Shown piece by piece: positions 54,480 to 64,000 of a DNA stretch of 64,000 nucleotides (position 1 is the first letter of the stretch; each line of letters begins with the position of its first letter). The stretch spans positions 1 to 64,000 of the forward strand of contig JAVTVY010016113.1 in the NCBI GenBank assembly GCA_036873755.1. The letters run 5' to 3'. The notes under the pieces were generated by a model that was not told where the DNA came from, searched no databases, and saw only the letters and a program-made list of their open reading frames with translations. The translations under genes and the position numbers were made by a program. Origin of the DNA: Hanleya hanleyi (taxonomy: Eukaryota; Mollusca; Polyplacophora; Lepidopleurida; Hanleyidae).

Positions 54480-55195
54480 ATTTTGAATCCCTACCCCACA
54501 CCAATACCTTCCTTCACTCCCCAAAATGCCCACTTTCGCTACAACTCGTACTGATGACGTCACCGATGACGTCACAGATGCTGTGAATATGCCTCAAGTC
54601 GTGGTCAACACCCCGAGGGCTACAAGATGACACACCCCACGACGCATTCGGACCAAGGATGGTCCATCTCCACACCAAATACCTTCTTTCATTTCCCCAA
54701 AATGCCCAGTTTGGCTACTATTCCTACTGATGACGTCACCGATTACGTCACAGATGACGTGAACATCCCTGAAATTGTGGTCAACACCACGAGAACTTCA
54801 ATTTGACACATTCCATGACCCATTCGGACGAAGGATGATCCATCTCTACCCCAAACACACCCCAAGCACTCTCAAAATGACCACTTTACTTACTACACCC
54901 AACTGCGCATGCGCAGGTTTACGGGACTTGCAATAAAAACACGCCATTCTGACTCTACTGACACTGATACCCCACACGGTCCATTTGGACCACGGATGTT
55001 CCATCTCTACCCCAAAAGAACTCCCAAAATGCCTGCTTTCTATACTACGGTCAGACTGCGCATGCGCAGAATAATGAAAACGAACGATACATTAGTCCAG
55101 TCGGGCGCTCTCCTCCACGAGAGCTTCAAAATTAGACCTAATACGACCCAATCGGACCACTAGGGGTTCACTAGACCCCAAAACGTCCACCCCAG
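54480..55195 (+). repeat. ~150-bp repeat array, forward (E6 right)
   Basis: Five units. The first two carry GATGACGTCACCGATGACGTCACAGATG runs, later ones TGCGCATGCGCAG palindromes. Confidence 0.8.
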
Positions 55196-56349
55196 CGCTA
55201 CTTGCCCACTGCGCATGCGTACAGTGACTTTTTCAAAAAAATTCAACCAATCGCTTCGGGACCCCGCCCATAGTGTTCTACGTGGCGAGACGTGAAAAAC
55301 AAGATCCCACAACCCATATCGCAAATGTCGAGGAATGGGTTTCCCATTAGGTTCAACATTGTCCAATGAGCCAGCATGGGCCTATACAGGCCTACCTGAA
55401 CTTTTCTAAAAATTTCACCGCTTAGCTTCTAGACCCCTCCCATTGTGTTCTACAGCTCGGGACGAAGACAACAAGATCCCACAACCCATAGTAAAACCCA
55501 CAAGAAAAAAATTGTCCATCCCTATACCCTATACAGGCATTCCTCGTATAGATGTAAATGTGCGAATCAGGGGAGATCACCCGGAATTTGCCACACAGAG
55601 GGTTCGCCCAGTCAGAGTCTTCCTTGCCTCCAGAGGGCAGCACGATCGATGTCGTGATGTCAAAAGAGAATCCCCACAGCAAGCGCCGCCTTTTTGTATG
55701 TTTATTTTTTGCGGAGACATAATGGACAAAAAACGCTTGACCCTGGGGTCGCACTGATCATATGCTGGTCATAATAACATGGTACAATATCTATAGGTTA
55801 TGTTTATTACTATAAGTGTTACTTCTCATGGTTTCAGGTATTTATTTCTTGCCAATACAATTTTGAGGAAACCTGTATGAAGAAAATGAGGTTCCCCACT
55901 TGCCATTTATGCTGGGCATAGTGCTGGCGATATTGTCGGGGACCATCCTCTATACATGCATTCCGGGGGATTCACATTGGGAGTCACTGGGGTCTTAGAT
56001 AGCGCCTTATTGCTGGGACGTCACATGACCGGAAGTGACATTTGAACTTTTGACCCGGATGTGACCTGTAACCCGGATGTCACGTGACCGCATGTGACGT
56101 CATCGTGACGTCATATGTGAATCAGGGGTAAAGCAGCGTCCCGCGTATGGCCCTTGACATGGGACTACTTTCTGTCCGTGAAGGCTTTTCTCTGCGACCG
56201 CATCACCGCGGACTACTTTCTGGAATACATGCTCCAAAGGTCACTTCCGGTCACGTGACGGGAAGTGCCGGAACTATTGTGACCTTGACCTCCCTGTGGC
56301 CTCCTTAAAAGTAGGTCAATGTGGTTCCAGCGGTCTTTTCTCTACTACT
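55196..56349. other. E6 right terminal segment
   Basis: The right-arm sequence shared with E2 and E7 (ACAAGATCCCACAACCCATA; GGGTTTCCCATTAGG) appears twice. TGACCCGGATGTGACC repeats, TGACGTCATCGTGACGTCAT and the CACCGCGGACTACTTTCTGG block follow, up to the terminus CTCTACTACT. No gene seen. Confidence 0.6.
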
Positions 56350-56745
56350 GTGACCTTTTAGTTTATCATATCGGGGTCATTTTGAGCCAATTTGTATAAC
56401 CCCGGAGTAGAGGATCATGGGTAAATTGAAGATAGCGACCATGTGGGGTACCAACAAAGTGAGGAAAATTGCACAAAATATATTTTGCTTCACAGCAGAG
56501 TATTATTTACTAACTTATCATGCAGAGTGAAAACACATAAATAGAAAATTCGAAAAATCTGACCGAAAAATCCACCAAGAAATGCCTGTTTTGAAGATGA
56601 CATTTATACTGTGACGTCATCAGCTGAGGCCATCTTCGATTTTTTACATTTTCTGGTAGCGCGTGACCCAAGGGTATAGTGTGGAAATTTTCAGCTCCTA
56701 GCTCAAAGAGTAAAAAAAAATATATTTAGAGGGGCCGAAATGGTC
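56350..56745. other. Unassigned sequence between E6 and the reverse-transcriptase pair
   Basis: No gene or repeat recognised; likely host intron. Confidence 0.45.
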
Positions 56746-56859
56746 TGCGTCTCCATAAATTACAAGCGTCTGGTCCGTCATTCATAATCCAGCCGTCGTC
56801 CATTAGAGAATATCCGCGTTCATAATCCAAAGACCTATTCCATATTCCATATAACAGTA

Positions 56860-57423
56860 TTAGCACCAATCAATTGTATACATAAACATAGGCTTGTTTC
56901 CTGCAATAGAGAAGCGGTCAACAGTTTTCAATGACGCCGGCAAGACATCGTTCCAAAAATCAAATCCGTATCGCTTTGATTGTGACTGTTCATATGAGTA
57001 CCATGAGGATCTTGAAGTACATGGGTTCATACGGCCCCTAGTCCCGGGATAGTTTACGATGTCGAAATTGTAATCATCTCTTTTGTCATAAAGTCGACGA
57101 GAGAGAATGCCCGCTTCATTTTTATAGAGATAGAGATCTAAATAAGATGTGCTTGTAGGGCTATCTGTAGTTTCCTTCAAATCCAGTGAAGGTGGATATA
57201 TATCCTTCACTGCGTCATTTATGTAGCGATTATTCACAGCGAGAAGATCGTCTATATAGCGTTTGGTGAATGAGAAGGAACGGGCTTTGAATGGATCGGT
57301 TTTTGAAAGCGCCTGCATATAGTCATATTCATAAGAGAACAGATACAGGTCAGCCAACAGAGGTGCACAATTAGTACCCATTGGAATACCTATATGTTGC
57401 TGGTACTGGCCCCCAAAATGCAT
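56860..57423 (-). pseudogene. Reverse transcriptase C-terminal part, minus-strand copy
   Basis: A 187-codon frame with GIPMGTNCAPLLADLYLFSYE and the catalytic RYIDDLL (YIDD), then SYLDLYLYKNEAG and LYDKRDDYNFDIVNYP. It lacks the N-terminal fingers because of the inversion break, and downstream sequence was altered after the NYP motif. The GIPMGTNCAPLLADL type is widespread in invertebrates; I lean to a Penelope-like relation but cannot prove it. Confidence 0.75.
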
Positions 57424-58504
57424 AAATCACCATGCAAAGCTAGATTCATAGCTGGTTCTAGAAGCTGCACCACCAAGCTTCTTTCAAACCTGTTGACGAG
57501 GGCCCTTCAGGAGGTAAAAACATTTTGGGAAAGGTATTGCGCCACTTTTTCTAAAAACTCTGGCGTCAAATGTATGTTGATATTGGAAAACTCAAAATGT
57601 CTTACGGAAGAACTTGATGCTAAAGGTCACATACCGTATAGACATGTATCCACATGGGATTCCTCGACTCTCTATACTACAATCCCTCATCAGGACCTTA
57701 TTGACCGTCTAGTTCATTAATAGTATCTGTGTTCAAGAAAACTGATCGTAAATATATTAATGTCGGACGCCATAAAGCATTCTTTAGCTCTACTACATAC
57801 AGGAGATATCAATCATGGGATGTTTCTTTGTTTATAGAGTTGCTTGAATTTCTCATTAATAATATCTATGTGAAATTTGGCAACACAATATATCAGCAGC
57901 ATATAGGTATTCCAATGGGTACTAATTGTGTACCCTTGTTGCCTGACCTATATCTGTTCTCTTATGAATATGACTATATGCAGGCGCTTTCAAAAACCGA
58001 CCCATTCCAATCCCGTTCCTTCTCATTCACCAAACGCTATATAGACGATCTTCTCGCTGTGAATAATCGCTATATAAATGACGTAGTGAAGGATATATAT
58101 CCACCTTCACTGGATTTGAAGGAAACTACAGATAGCCCTACAGGCACATCGTATATTTAGACCTATATCTCTATAAAAATGAAGCGGGCTTTCTCTCTCG
58201 TCGACTGTATGACAAAAGAGATGATTACAATTTCGACATCGTAAACTATCCCTTTCTGGACAGTAATATTCCAGTGGGACCTGCATATGGCGTATACATA
58301 TCACGCCTAGTAGCATTTGCTAGATCCTGTGTTAAATGTGACGATTGTAATCAACGTCACAAAACATTGTTGCAGAAACTTATAAAACAAGGCTACACCA
58401 CCAAGTGCCTCCACTCAAAGTTTCTCAAATTTGGCGATACATATCGCATGCTGATAGCAAAATACGAGCGTAGCGTGCAGGATCTATGGCGTTACGTTTC
58501 GTAA
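57405..58504 (+). pseudogene. Reverse transcriptase, plus-strand copy, broken
   Basis: Three frame segments encode PKMHKSPCKARFIAGSRSC (fingers), a STWDSSTLYTTIPHQDL palm start, then GIPMGTNCVPLLPDLYLFSYE with RYIDDLL, then LYDKRDDYNFDIVNYPFLDS, GPAYGVYISRLVAFARSC and a C-terminal region ending VQDLWRYVS. A stop near 57718 and a frame change near 58158 break it. No GIY-YIG endonuclease motif is visible. Confidence 0.78.
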
Positions 58505-59004
58505 CTTGTGTCTAATTCCGCTTAACCCGGGGCTAGGGGCCATATGAACCCATGTACTTCAAGATCCTCATGGTACTCATATGAACAGACACAATCAAGC
58601 GTGACTGAGATACATCATTCTTTAGATGGCGACTTTACAACGAATATTATGGATTAAGAATACTGATCAGCGATACGGATTTGATATTTTTGGAACATCA
58701 TGATGTCTTGCCGGCATCATTGAAAACTGTTGACCGCTTCTCTCTTGCAGGAAACAAGCCTATGTTTATGTATACTATGATTGTCTTTTTGAATTTGGTG
58801 CTAATACTGTTATATGGAGTATGGAATATGTCTCTGAAGTATGGACGCGGATATTCTCTAATGGACGACGGCTGAATTATGAATGACGGACCAGACGCTT
58901 GCAATTTATGGAGACGCACCTGGAGACGGGAAGTTATCTTCTCCAATACCCAACATGACGTAAGGGTAACGATAGGGCGTTGAGACGTTCAGTAAGGGCT
59001 TTAA

Positions 59005-59773
59005 GGATACGTATACTCCTCTGAGGCAGTTTTGTACTGATAATTTGTCTTCTGTAGGAATAAATATTCAACATAACAATAATAATATGTATATTTTATG
59101 ACGATGCATGTCCTGAGGATTTACATAACTGTTGCTACTACTGTTTAGAAAATATTCAAATTAAAATGAAATAAATGAAAACAATAGCCTCAATTTTCAA
59201 TTGAATTTTAGTGAAAATTGTTCAACATATTTCAAATTTGATGGTATACTATGATCAAAGACAACTAGAAGTAATAACCGCCGACTAAATTTTTTTAAAT
59301 TTCTGTCTAATTCTATTTTTATAGTGATTTAACTAAAATGAATTGACAAAAATCTATTACGTTACAACTTCCTACAGCAAAAGTTGAATAATGTTAAAAC
59401 TAAGCCGAATTTATAACAGCTGAGACGCCGTTGACTAGATCACAACGTAAATAACAGGCACCCCAAATTTTACAAGCGTAACATGAATACTTTCGAGAAA
59501 TGCTATTGAATTTTGGCAAAAAATGAAATGATAGAAATCGGTCAAAAACCGCACGGTTATATATTTGACGGAATGATTCTGATATTTTTCATGCATTCTG
59601 TTACAAAAGACACTTTGCATCCTGTCATAGAACCTGGTCACCAACCCGCTTATTCCAGATGTCTTTTGTACAAAAAGGATTCATTATTACGGCTTAAATC
59701 CGAAGACCAAATATTCAAATAACGAAATAACAAAAACGGACAAATTTTGAACCTCAAGGGGAGTTACGTATCC
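59005..59773. mobile_element. 769-bp MITE flanked by TTAA
   Basis: Inverted ends GGATACGTATACTCC and GGATACGTAACTCCCC (reverse complement of the right end) are flanked by TTAA on both sides (59001-59004 and 59774-59777). TTAA duplication is the signature of piggyBac-type transposition. The interior is AT-rich, without a transposase. It sits within the GGCGTTA cluster of E7. Confidence 0.78.
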
Positions 59774-60160
59774 TTAAGGCGTTAAGATAGGGCGTTAGTG
59801 CGTTGAGACGGACGTTAACGAGTAACGACGGGCATCACTTTATTTCGATGAGTTAGTGTTAATTTCATGGGATATCTGGACCAATCAGAGCTTCTAAGCT
59901 ATTTCATCAGGGCGTTTAAATCCGAAGACCAAATAAAAAAAGGACAAATTTTGAACCGAAGGGGGAGTTACGTATCCTTAAGGCGTTAAGATAGGGCGTT
60001 AGTGCGTTGAGACGGACGTTAAGGCGTAACGACGGGCATCACTGTATTTCGATGAGTTAGTGTTCATTTCATGGGATATCTGGACCAATCAGAGCTTCCG
60101 AGCTATTTCACAAGGGCGTTGAGGATTAAAGCTAGGCGTTGACGAGCGTTACTGTCCATA
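59774..60160 (+). repeat. GGCGTTA-type cluster with 204-bp duplication (E7)
   Basis: The segment starting GAGTTACGTATCCTTAAGGCG at 59761 is repeated at 59965. It includes the right end of the MITE, so the duplication arose after MITE insertion. Each copy has GGCGTTAAGATAGGGCGTTAGTGCG and the ATTTCGATGAGTTAGTGTT block. Confidence 0.8.
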
Positions 60161-60210
60161 ACAGCAAGCGTATCCCAAAGACGTGCACAGTCAACATTCA
60201 ACCGTCAACA

Positions 60211-61550
60211 TGGCTTACACTTATGGAAAGCCATCAGTGTCATAACTTCTAATTTCCACACGTGGTAATTCTATTTTCCACGCATGGTAATTCTGTTTTC
60301 CACACGTGGAAAATACAGCCAATGGTTTGACTGGTAATTACCACGTGTGGATATTTCGACCAATTATTCAACCTGGAAATTATTTATCACGTGTGGAAAA
60401 TATCCACCAATGATAGAACTGGAAATACCACGTGTGGAACTTAGTTACCACGCGTGGTATTTCTCACCCAATCATTGAATTTGGAAATACGACGCATGGT
60501 ACATAATTTCCACACGTGGTATTCCCAGTTATCCACGCGTCGAAATTTTCTTTTACCCAGTCAATGAATGAAAGCTTCACAAAGTAAGGTCCCTCCAAAA
60601 TTGCGGAAATCGAAAGTTTTCAGAAATGAGAGGCAGTATTATTTTTTATCAAATGTACCATTTGTATAATCAAGTCCTACGGTTTTAACATGATTGAATT
60701 CTGAAACTTACCACGTGTGGAAAACCCAGTGAAATACCACGTGTGGAAATTATTTACCACGCGTCGTATTTCCGAGTTTAATAATTGGATGATAAATACC
60801 ACGCGTGGTAAATAATTTCCACACGTGGTATGCCCAGTTCTATCATTAGTGGATATTTTTTACACGTGGAAAATAATTTCCTGGTTGACTAACTGGTCGA
60901 AATATCCACACGTGGTAATTACCAGTTAAACCATTGACTGTATGTTCCACGTGAGGAAAAGAGAATTACCATGTGTGGAGAATAAGAAGTTATGACACGC
61001 ACGTTCTGCAGACATTACGATATGGTACGACACCAGAAGAATACACATGGGACTGAAGATACCGAGGAGCCCACAGAGGCAGATGCTGATACTGCGACTT
61101 CTGAGAGTCCACCGATTGATATCAATACAGAGACTACTGAGAGTGTATCCATTGATATGGAGAGCTTAACCTCAGACAGTCAGGCTACGTCCCAGGGATG
61201 TGAAGATCCTACCTTCTGGGATCGTATTGCGCATGAAGCTATTAATACTCATGCTGAAAAGTTCGAGAACGCCGGACAGGATAACTTATACAAGCGTACA
61301 TCCAAATGCGCCCCTGTATCTGAAAAACAGCCATGGTGGTCTATGAATAGCCTACGGTATAGCCTACTGTCGCTTGAAATGAAAGGCTACCCCACGCACA
61401 GGTCCATCATGAAGACCAAGCCTCACTTGGAAGACGATAGGGGACTACCAACCACCGAAACCCTTCAAAATGCAGACAACTGTTCCAGGACATGTTGCCG
61501 TTACAGTATCCTGGACTGTCCTGCACTACCAAATGGCGGCTTCTGATTGG
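60211..61550 (+). pseudogene. Family A gene split by a foldback insertion
   Basis: ATG at 60211 begins MAYT. The next ~15 bp of finger sequence, with both Cys codons, are replaced by about 770 bp of inserted DNA. The gene resumes at about 61004 with RTFCRHYDMVRHQKNTHG, acidic repeats and the FWDRIAHEAINTHAE domain start. Frameshifts follow, and a small deletion affects the end. TATAAAA is absent from the usual upstream site (CCATAACAGC instead). Confidence 0.75.
60225..61003. mobile_element. Foldback element rich in CACGTG palindromes
   Basis: The ends are inverted: GTGTCATAACTTCTAATTTC and, from the right, GTGTCATAACTTCTTATTCT. Both arms consist of repeated TTTCCACACGTGG / ACCACGCGTGG-type 10-mers separated by about 10-40 bp, in mirror order around about 60.6 kb. 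Some 25 such palindromes are present. No coding sequence and no clear target duplication. Confidence 0.8.
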
Positions 61551-61679
61551 ACAATCATACTTGAATTCGAAACACACCCAACGTGGATCCCTTAGCGTAG
61601 GTGTGATGTGATGGAGGGGGATAATAAAATGTCTAATATGCAATACCCTTGCTGTTGTTGTTCTCTCATCTGTCTAAAT

Positions 61680-61770
61680 GATCTCGTTAACTGACTGACT
61701 AACTGACTAACTGACTCACTCACTCACTCACTCACTCAACCACATCCTCCTCCTCCTCCTCCTTCAAACA
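61680..61770. repeat. (CTGA/CTCA)n and (CCT)n simple repeats
   Basis: AACTGACTGACTAACTGACT then CACTCACTCACTCA, then CCTCCTCCTCCTCC. Confidence 0.85.
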
Positions 61771-61899
61771 CCTACGCTGAGGTCATTCTACCAGGTAGCC
61801 AGATAGAACAAGACCCCATCTCCCCTAAACGCGCTGCTTTGCACCTCCGAACTCCGATTTCTCTACTATCCCCGAGTGCGCAAGCGCATATCACTCCCA

Positions 61900-62790
61900 G
61901 TCTCATTCTACTCCACGAGTGCTTCACTACGACACCTCACTCGGTCCACTTGGACCAATAGTGAGCGATCTCTACTCCCAAAACGTCCATTCCAATGCCC
62001 CCTTTCCACAATTCACAATTCTCTGCCTGCGCATGCACGCCATACATAGCCGTACTTTGACGTCACACTCATTCAGTCGGATGCTTCCCCATGAGTGCTA
62101 CCCATTGACACCTCACACGATCCATTCGGACCAGTATTGGTCCATCTCGATCCCAAAAAGTCCATCGCAATACCCTTTTTTCTCAATTCTCTGTCTGCGA
62201 ATGCGCGTCATAGCCTTACTTTCACCACTCACCCATCCACTCGGATGGTCCCCCACGAGTATCACACATTGACAACTCCCGCGACCCATTCGGACCAATA
62301 TTGGTTCTTTTCGAGCCAAAAACGTCCTTTCCAATGCCCTGTTCTCACTGCCCATGCGCGCCATATCCTGACTTTCACGACACACCCATCCAGTCCGATG
62401 CTTCCCCGCGAGTGCTACACAATGACCCCTCCCGCGACGCATTCGGACTAATATTGGACCATCTCGACCCCACAACGTCCAGTGCAATGCTCTTTTCCCA
62501 CTGCGAATGCCCATGCGCGCCATAGCCTTACTTTCACCACTCACCCAACCAGTCGGATGCTCGCCTACGAGTACTTCACTATTGGACCATCTCGACCCCA
62601 CAACGTCCAGTGCAATGCTCTTTTCCCACTGCGAATGCCCCTGCGCGCGCCATAGCCTTACTTTCACCACTCACCCAACCAGTCGGATGTCCGCCTACGA
62701 GTACTTCACAATGACACCTCCCGCGTCCCAATCGGACCAATATTTATCCATCTCGACCCCAAAATGTCCATCTAAAGCCTGCATATGCAC
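61900..62790 (+). repeat. ~150-bp repeat array, forward (E7)
   Basis: Six units with CACGAGTGCT(A/T)CAC, TGACACCTC, CATTCGGACCAATATTGG, CCAAAACGTCCA and CTGCGCATGC cores. A ~115-bp stretch is duplicated at about 62455-62690 (CACAACGTCCAGTGCAATGC). Confidence 0.8.
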
Positions 62791-62965
62791 TACGCATGCG
62801 CAGACAGAACTTTTCAGCAAAATTCACACAATGGCCACGAAACCCCTTTCATCGTCTTCTTCAGCGTGAGACAGAGAAAACAGGTACCCACACCCCATAG
62901 TAAAATCCACAAGACAAAATTACGACTCAAATACTCTTACCCCAAACATGCGAACCCGGAGATTG

Positions 62966-63576
62966 TCAATATAACGATAACATGTTTTTATATGGCGTTA
63001 TACTGTTTTTAATAATTAGTAGCCCAGCATAGTCATTATCGGCCCAAGGCGGGCTGCTAATTATTCCGTGATGGATGCCCGACGATGAAAGTATAACGTC
63101 CCGACAAAATCATGTTATTACTATTAATACCAGTTTCTTCATTCGCTCGATTGTGAATTTGAATACGAGTTCTCTGACTCGCCCATCCTAGTATCTTTGC
63201 CCCCCGTCTGCCAAGGAAATCACGTAATCGTGGTGTGAGCACGTCACAGAGCTGATGTTATATAACTGTTCCAAAGGTCAAGTACCGGGCCGATATTCGG
63301 CAGCAGCTCATCATTATCGGTCCGCTGCCCTCCATCTCGTTTTACCAAACTGATATGAGGTTTTATGATGCGGGACCCCATGCACCCACTCCCTACTTAC
63401 GGAAGAATAGTCCATCCCCACTCAATCGAAATGAAAAGAGAAATCACAATAAAGATATATAGTGTATGTGCTCAGTGTGAATACACACTACATTATTTTG
63501 AACGCATGTATTTAATATTTCGTTACCAATTTCATTCACATACCTCTATCATATCTCATATATGTATTTTGTTCAG
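62966..63576. other. Host intron with hairpin
   Basis: AATAATTAGTAGCCC (from 63010) and GGGCTGCTAATTATT (to 63065) form a hairpin with one mismatch. No gene recognised. Confidence 0.5.
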
Positions 63577-63695
63577 GGGTCTATTACACCGGCGTGATGG
63601 TGTTTGCCTCGGTCGCCTTGGCCTTGTCCGCCTTTGTCATCAACATGAGCAGCCGAGGATCTCGTCTCAACGGCGTCCCTAATATCCTAAGGAAG
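63577..63695 (+). CDS. Nicotinic receptor alpha subunit, M3 exon
   Basis: A TTGTTCAG acceptor and GTAAAT donor bound 119 bp. It begins with two bases completing the Gly codon of the M2 exon and encodes VYYTGVMVFASVALALSAFV then INMSSRGSRLNGVPNILRK. This is transmembrane helix M3 and the start of the cytoplasmic loop. The preceding intron is 24674 bp and contains E6, the reverse-transcriptase pair and E7. M4 lies beyond the window. Confidence 0.88.
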
Positions 63696-64000
63696 GTAAA
63701 TGACACTCCCCCCCCCCACCTGCCCTCCTCACCCCATCCTGCGCCGCTTCCCCCCGTTCCATCCCTAGCGTGCAGCGTGGATCAATGTGCGTCCATATAT
63801 TTAAAACCATATCTTCTCTTAGATTCAAGCCCACTATTACACGCATGCAGATTATCCAATCATATCGAAGCCGAGGGCTGACACATTATGTGGGGCAGTA
63901 ATACAGCCATTATGATACCATAATAAGGACCCTGCACAAGAAAGCAACGAGGTGAGTATCTTACCGCAATGAAGATATTGGGATTTAATTCAGCTAGAGT
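63696..64000. other. Start of the next receptor intron
   Basis: A C-rich run follows the donor. No further exon seen. Confidence 0.5.

Larger units (their letters stand above)
39493..56349. mobile_element. Polinton E6, carrying polymerase, capsid and protease genes
   Basis: The right end in reverse complement reads AGTAGTAGAGAAAAGACC, preceded inwards by the same CTACTTTCTG...GACCGCATCACCGCGG block as E1. The proposed left end is AGTAGTATAGAAAACCC at 39493. Flanking hexamers (CGCGTT and GTGACC) differ, so the left end is less sure. Order: H3 fragment (-), reverse-transcriptase fragment, PolB (+), protease and hexon (-), duplicated PolB end with a nested transposon, second protease and hexon (-), two further genes (-), array, family B gene (+), array, terminal block. 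No integrase was found. Confidence 0.75.
56746..58920. mobile_element. Inverted pair of reverse-transcriptase element copies
   Basis: A minus-strand partial copy (56746 to about 57405) and a longer plus-strand copy (about 57405-58920) meet head to head. The outer ends match as inverted repeats (GGAGACGCA ... CTTG(C/T)AATTTATGGAGA). Both hold the 3' part of the same reverse transcriptase and the same non-coding tail. 5'-truncated, inverted partial copies are common for Penelope-like and other target-primed retroelements. Confidence 0.75.
58960..62965. mobile_element. Polinton-like element E7, both termini missing
   Basis: Contains a GGCGTTA cluster (interrupted by a MITE), a family A gene (interrupted by a foldback element), the family A 3' module, TGAC and CCTCCT simple repeats, a CTCCGATTTCTCTACTA segment, a forward ~150-bp array and the start of the right terminal segment (CACACCCCATAGTAAAATCC). 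AGTAGTAG-type ends are not found, so the limits are approximate. Confidence 0.62.

Noticed and set aside
39493..56349. Retroviral-type integrase expected in a full Polinton
   Set aside because: I looked for an HHCC/DDE rve-type protein in E6 and elsewhere and found none; the elements here are incomplete.
57394..57720. A separate gene starting MLLVLAPKMHKSPCK
   Set aside because: It is the N-terminal part of the reverse transcriptase of the plus-strand copy, not an independent gene.
1..64000. CRISPR array or bacterial operon
   Set aside because: Repeats are too long, diverged and unspaced for CRISPR, and spliced exons, TATA boxes and tRNA introns show a eukaryote.

Overview
The window looks like invertebrate animal DNA, probably a marine species. 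It has spliced exons with GT/AG borders, pol II TATA boxes, poly(A) signals, eukaryotic tRNA genes and many transposons. I cannot name the species; a lancelet, mollusc or similar lineage would fit.

The host gene is one plus-strand nicotinic acetylcholine receptor alpha subunit. Six exons are visible at 15833-15999, 24068-24112, 35088-35197, 37939-38393, 38816-38902 and 63577-63695. All intron phases agree. The exons run from the N-terminal extracellular domain through the Cys-loop, the vicinal Cys pair, M1, M2 and M3. The signal-peptide exon lies to the left, and the M3-M4 loop and M4 exons lie beyond the right edge. The pore-lining helix is unusual: it has Thr where nearly all relatives have the 9' Leu gate.

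The rest is mostly Polinton/Maverick (adintovirus-like) DNA. I recognise seven elements: E1 (<1-3366), E2 (5345-15354), E3 (17013-23519), E4 (25820-33806), E5 (35346-~37660), E6 (39493-56349) and E7 (~58960-62965). Their ends read AGTAGTA..., in keeping with the AG...CT termini of Polintons. E3 has a perfect 6-bp target duplication (AACCTA) and E4 a 5/6 one. Every intron of the receptor longer than 2.5 kb contains one or more elements.

E6 carries the virus-like core: DNA polymerase B, hexon-like capsid, adenain-like protease, two further structural-type genes and a histone H3 fragment. All are damaged. Part of it is tandemly duplicated, and one copy is interrupted by a 3.1-kb DNA transposon with an 8-bp duplication and a PHD-finger gene. 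E1 carries the C-terminal half of the packaging ATPase.

The other elements carry two families of zinc-finger genes. Family A has one C2H2 finger, an acidic spacer and an alpha-helical C-terminal domain. Family B has three C2H2 fingers and a different conserved C-terminal domain. The family A C-terminal domain is visibly related to the C-terminus of the packaging ATPase. These genes share a TATA-box promoter with about 53 bp to the ATG and a common 3' module. They are accompanied by arrays of a GGCGTTA-type repeat. Further out lie about 150-bp repeats that carry TGCGCATGCGCA and TGACGTCA palindromes, inverted towards the two element ends.

E2 is a ~10-kb imperfect palindrome with four family B copies and tRNA-Leu genes. 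E4 holds four 1.2-kb tandem units, each with a dead family A gene. Other mobile DNA includes an inverted pair of reverse-transcriptase fragments (56746-58920), a TTAA-flanked MITE (59005-59773) and a CACGTG-rich foldback element inside a family A gene (~60225-61003).
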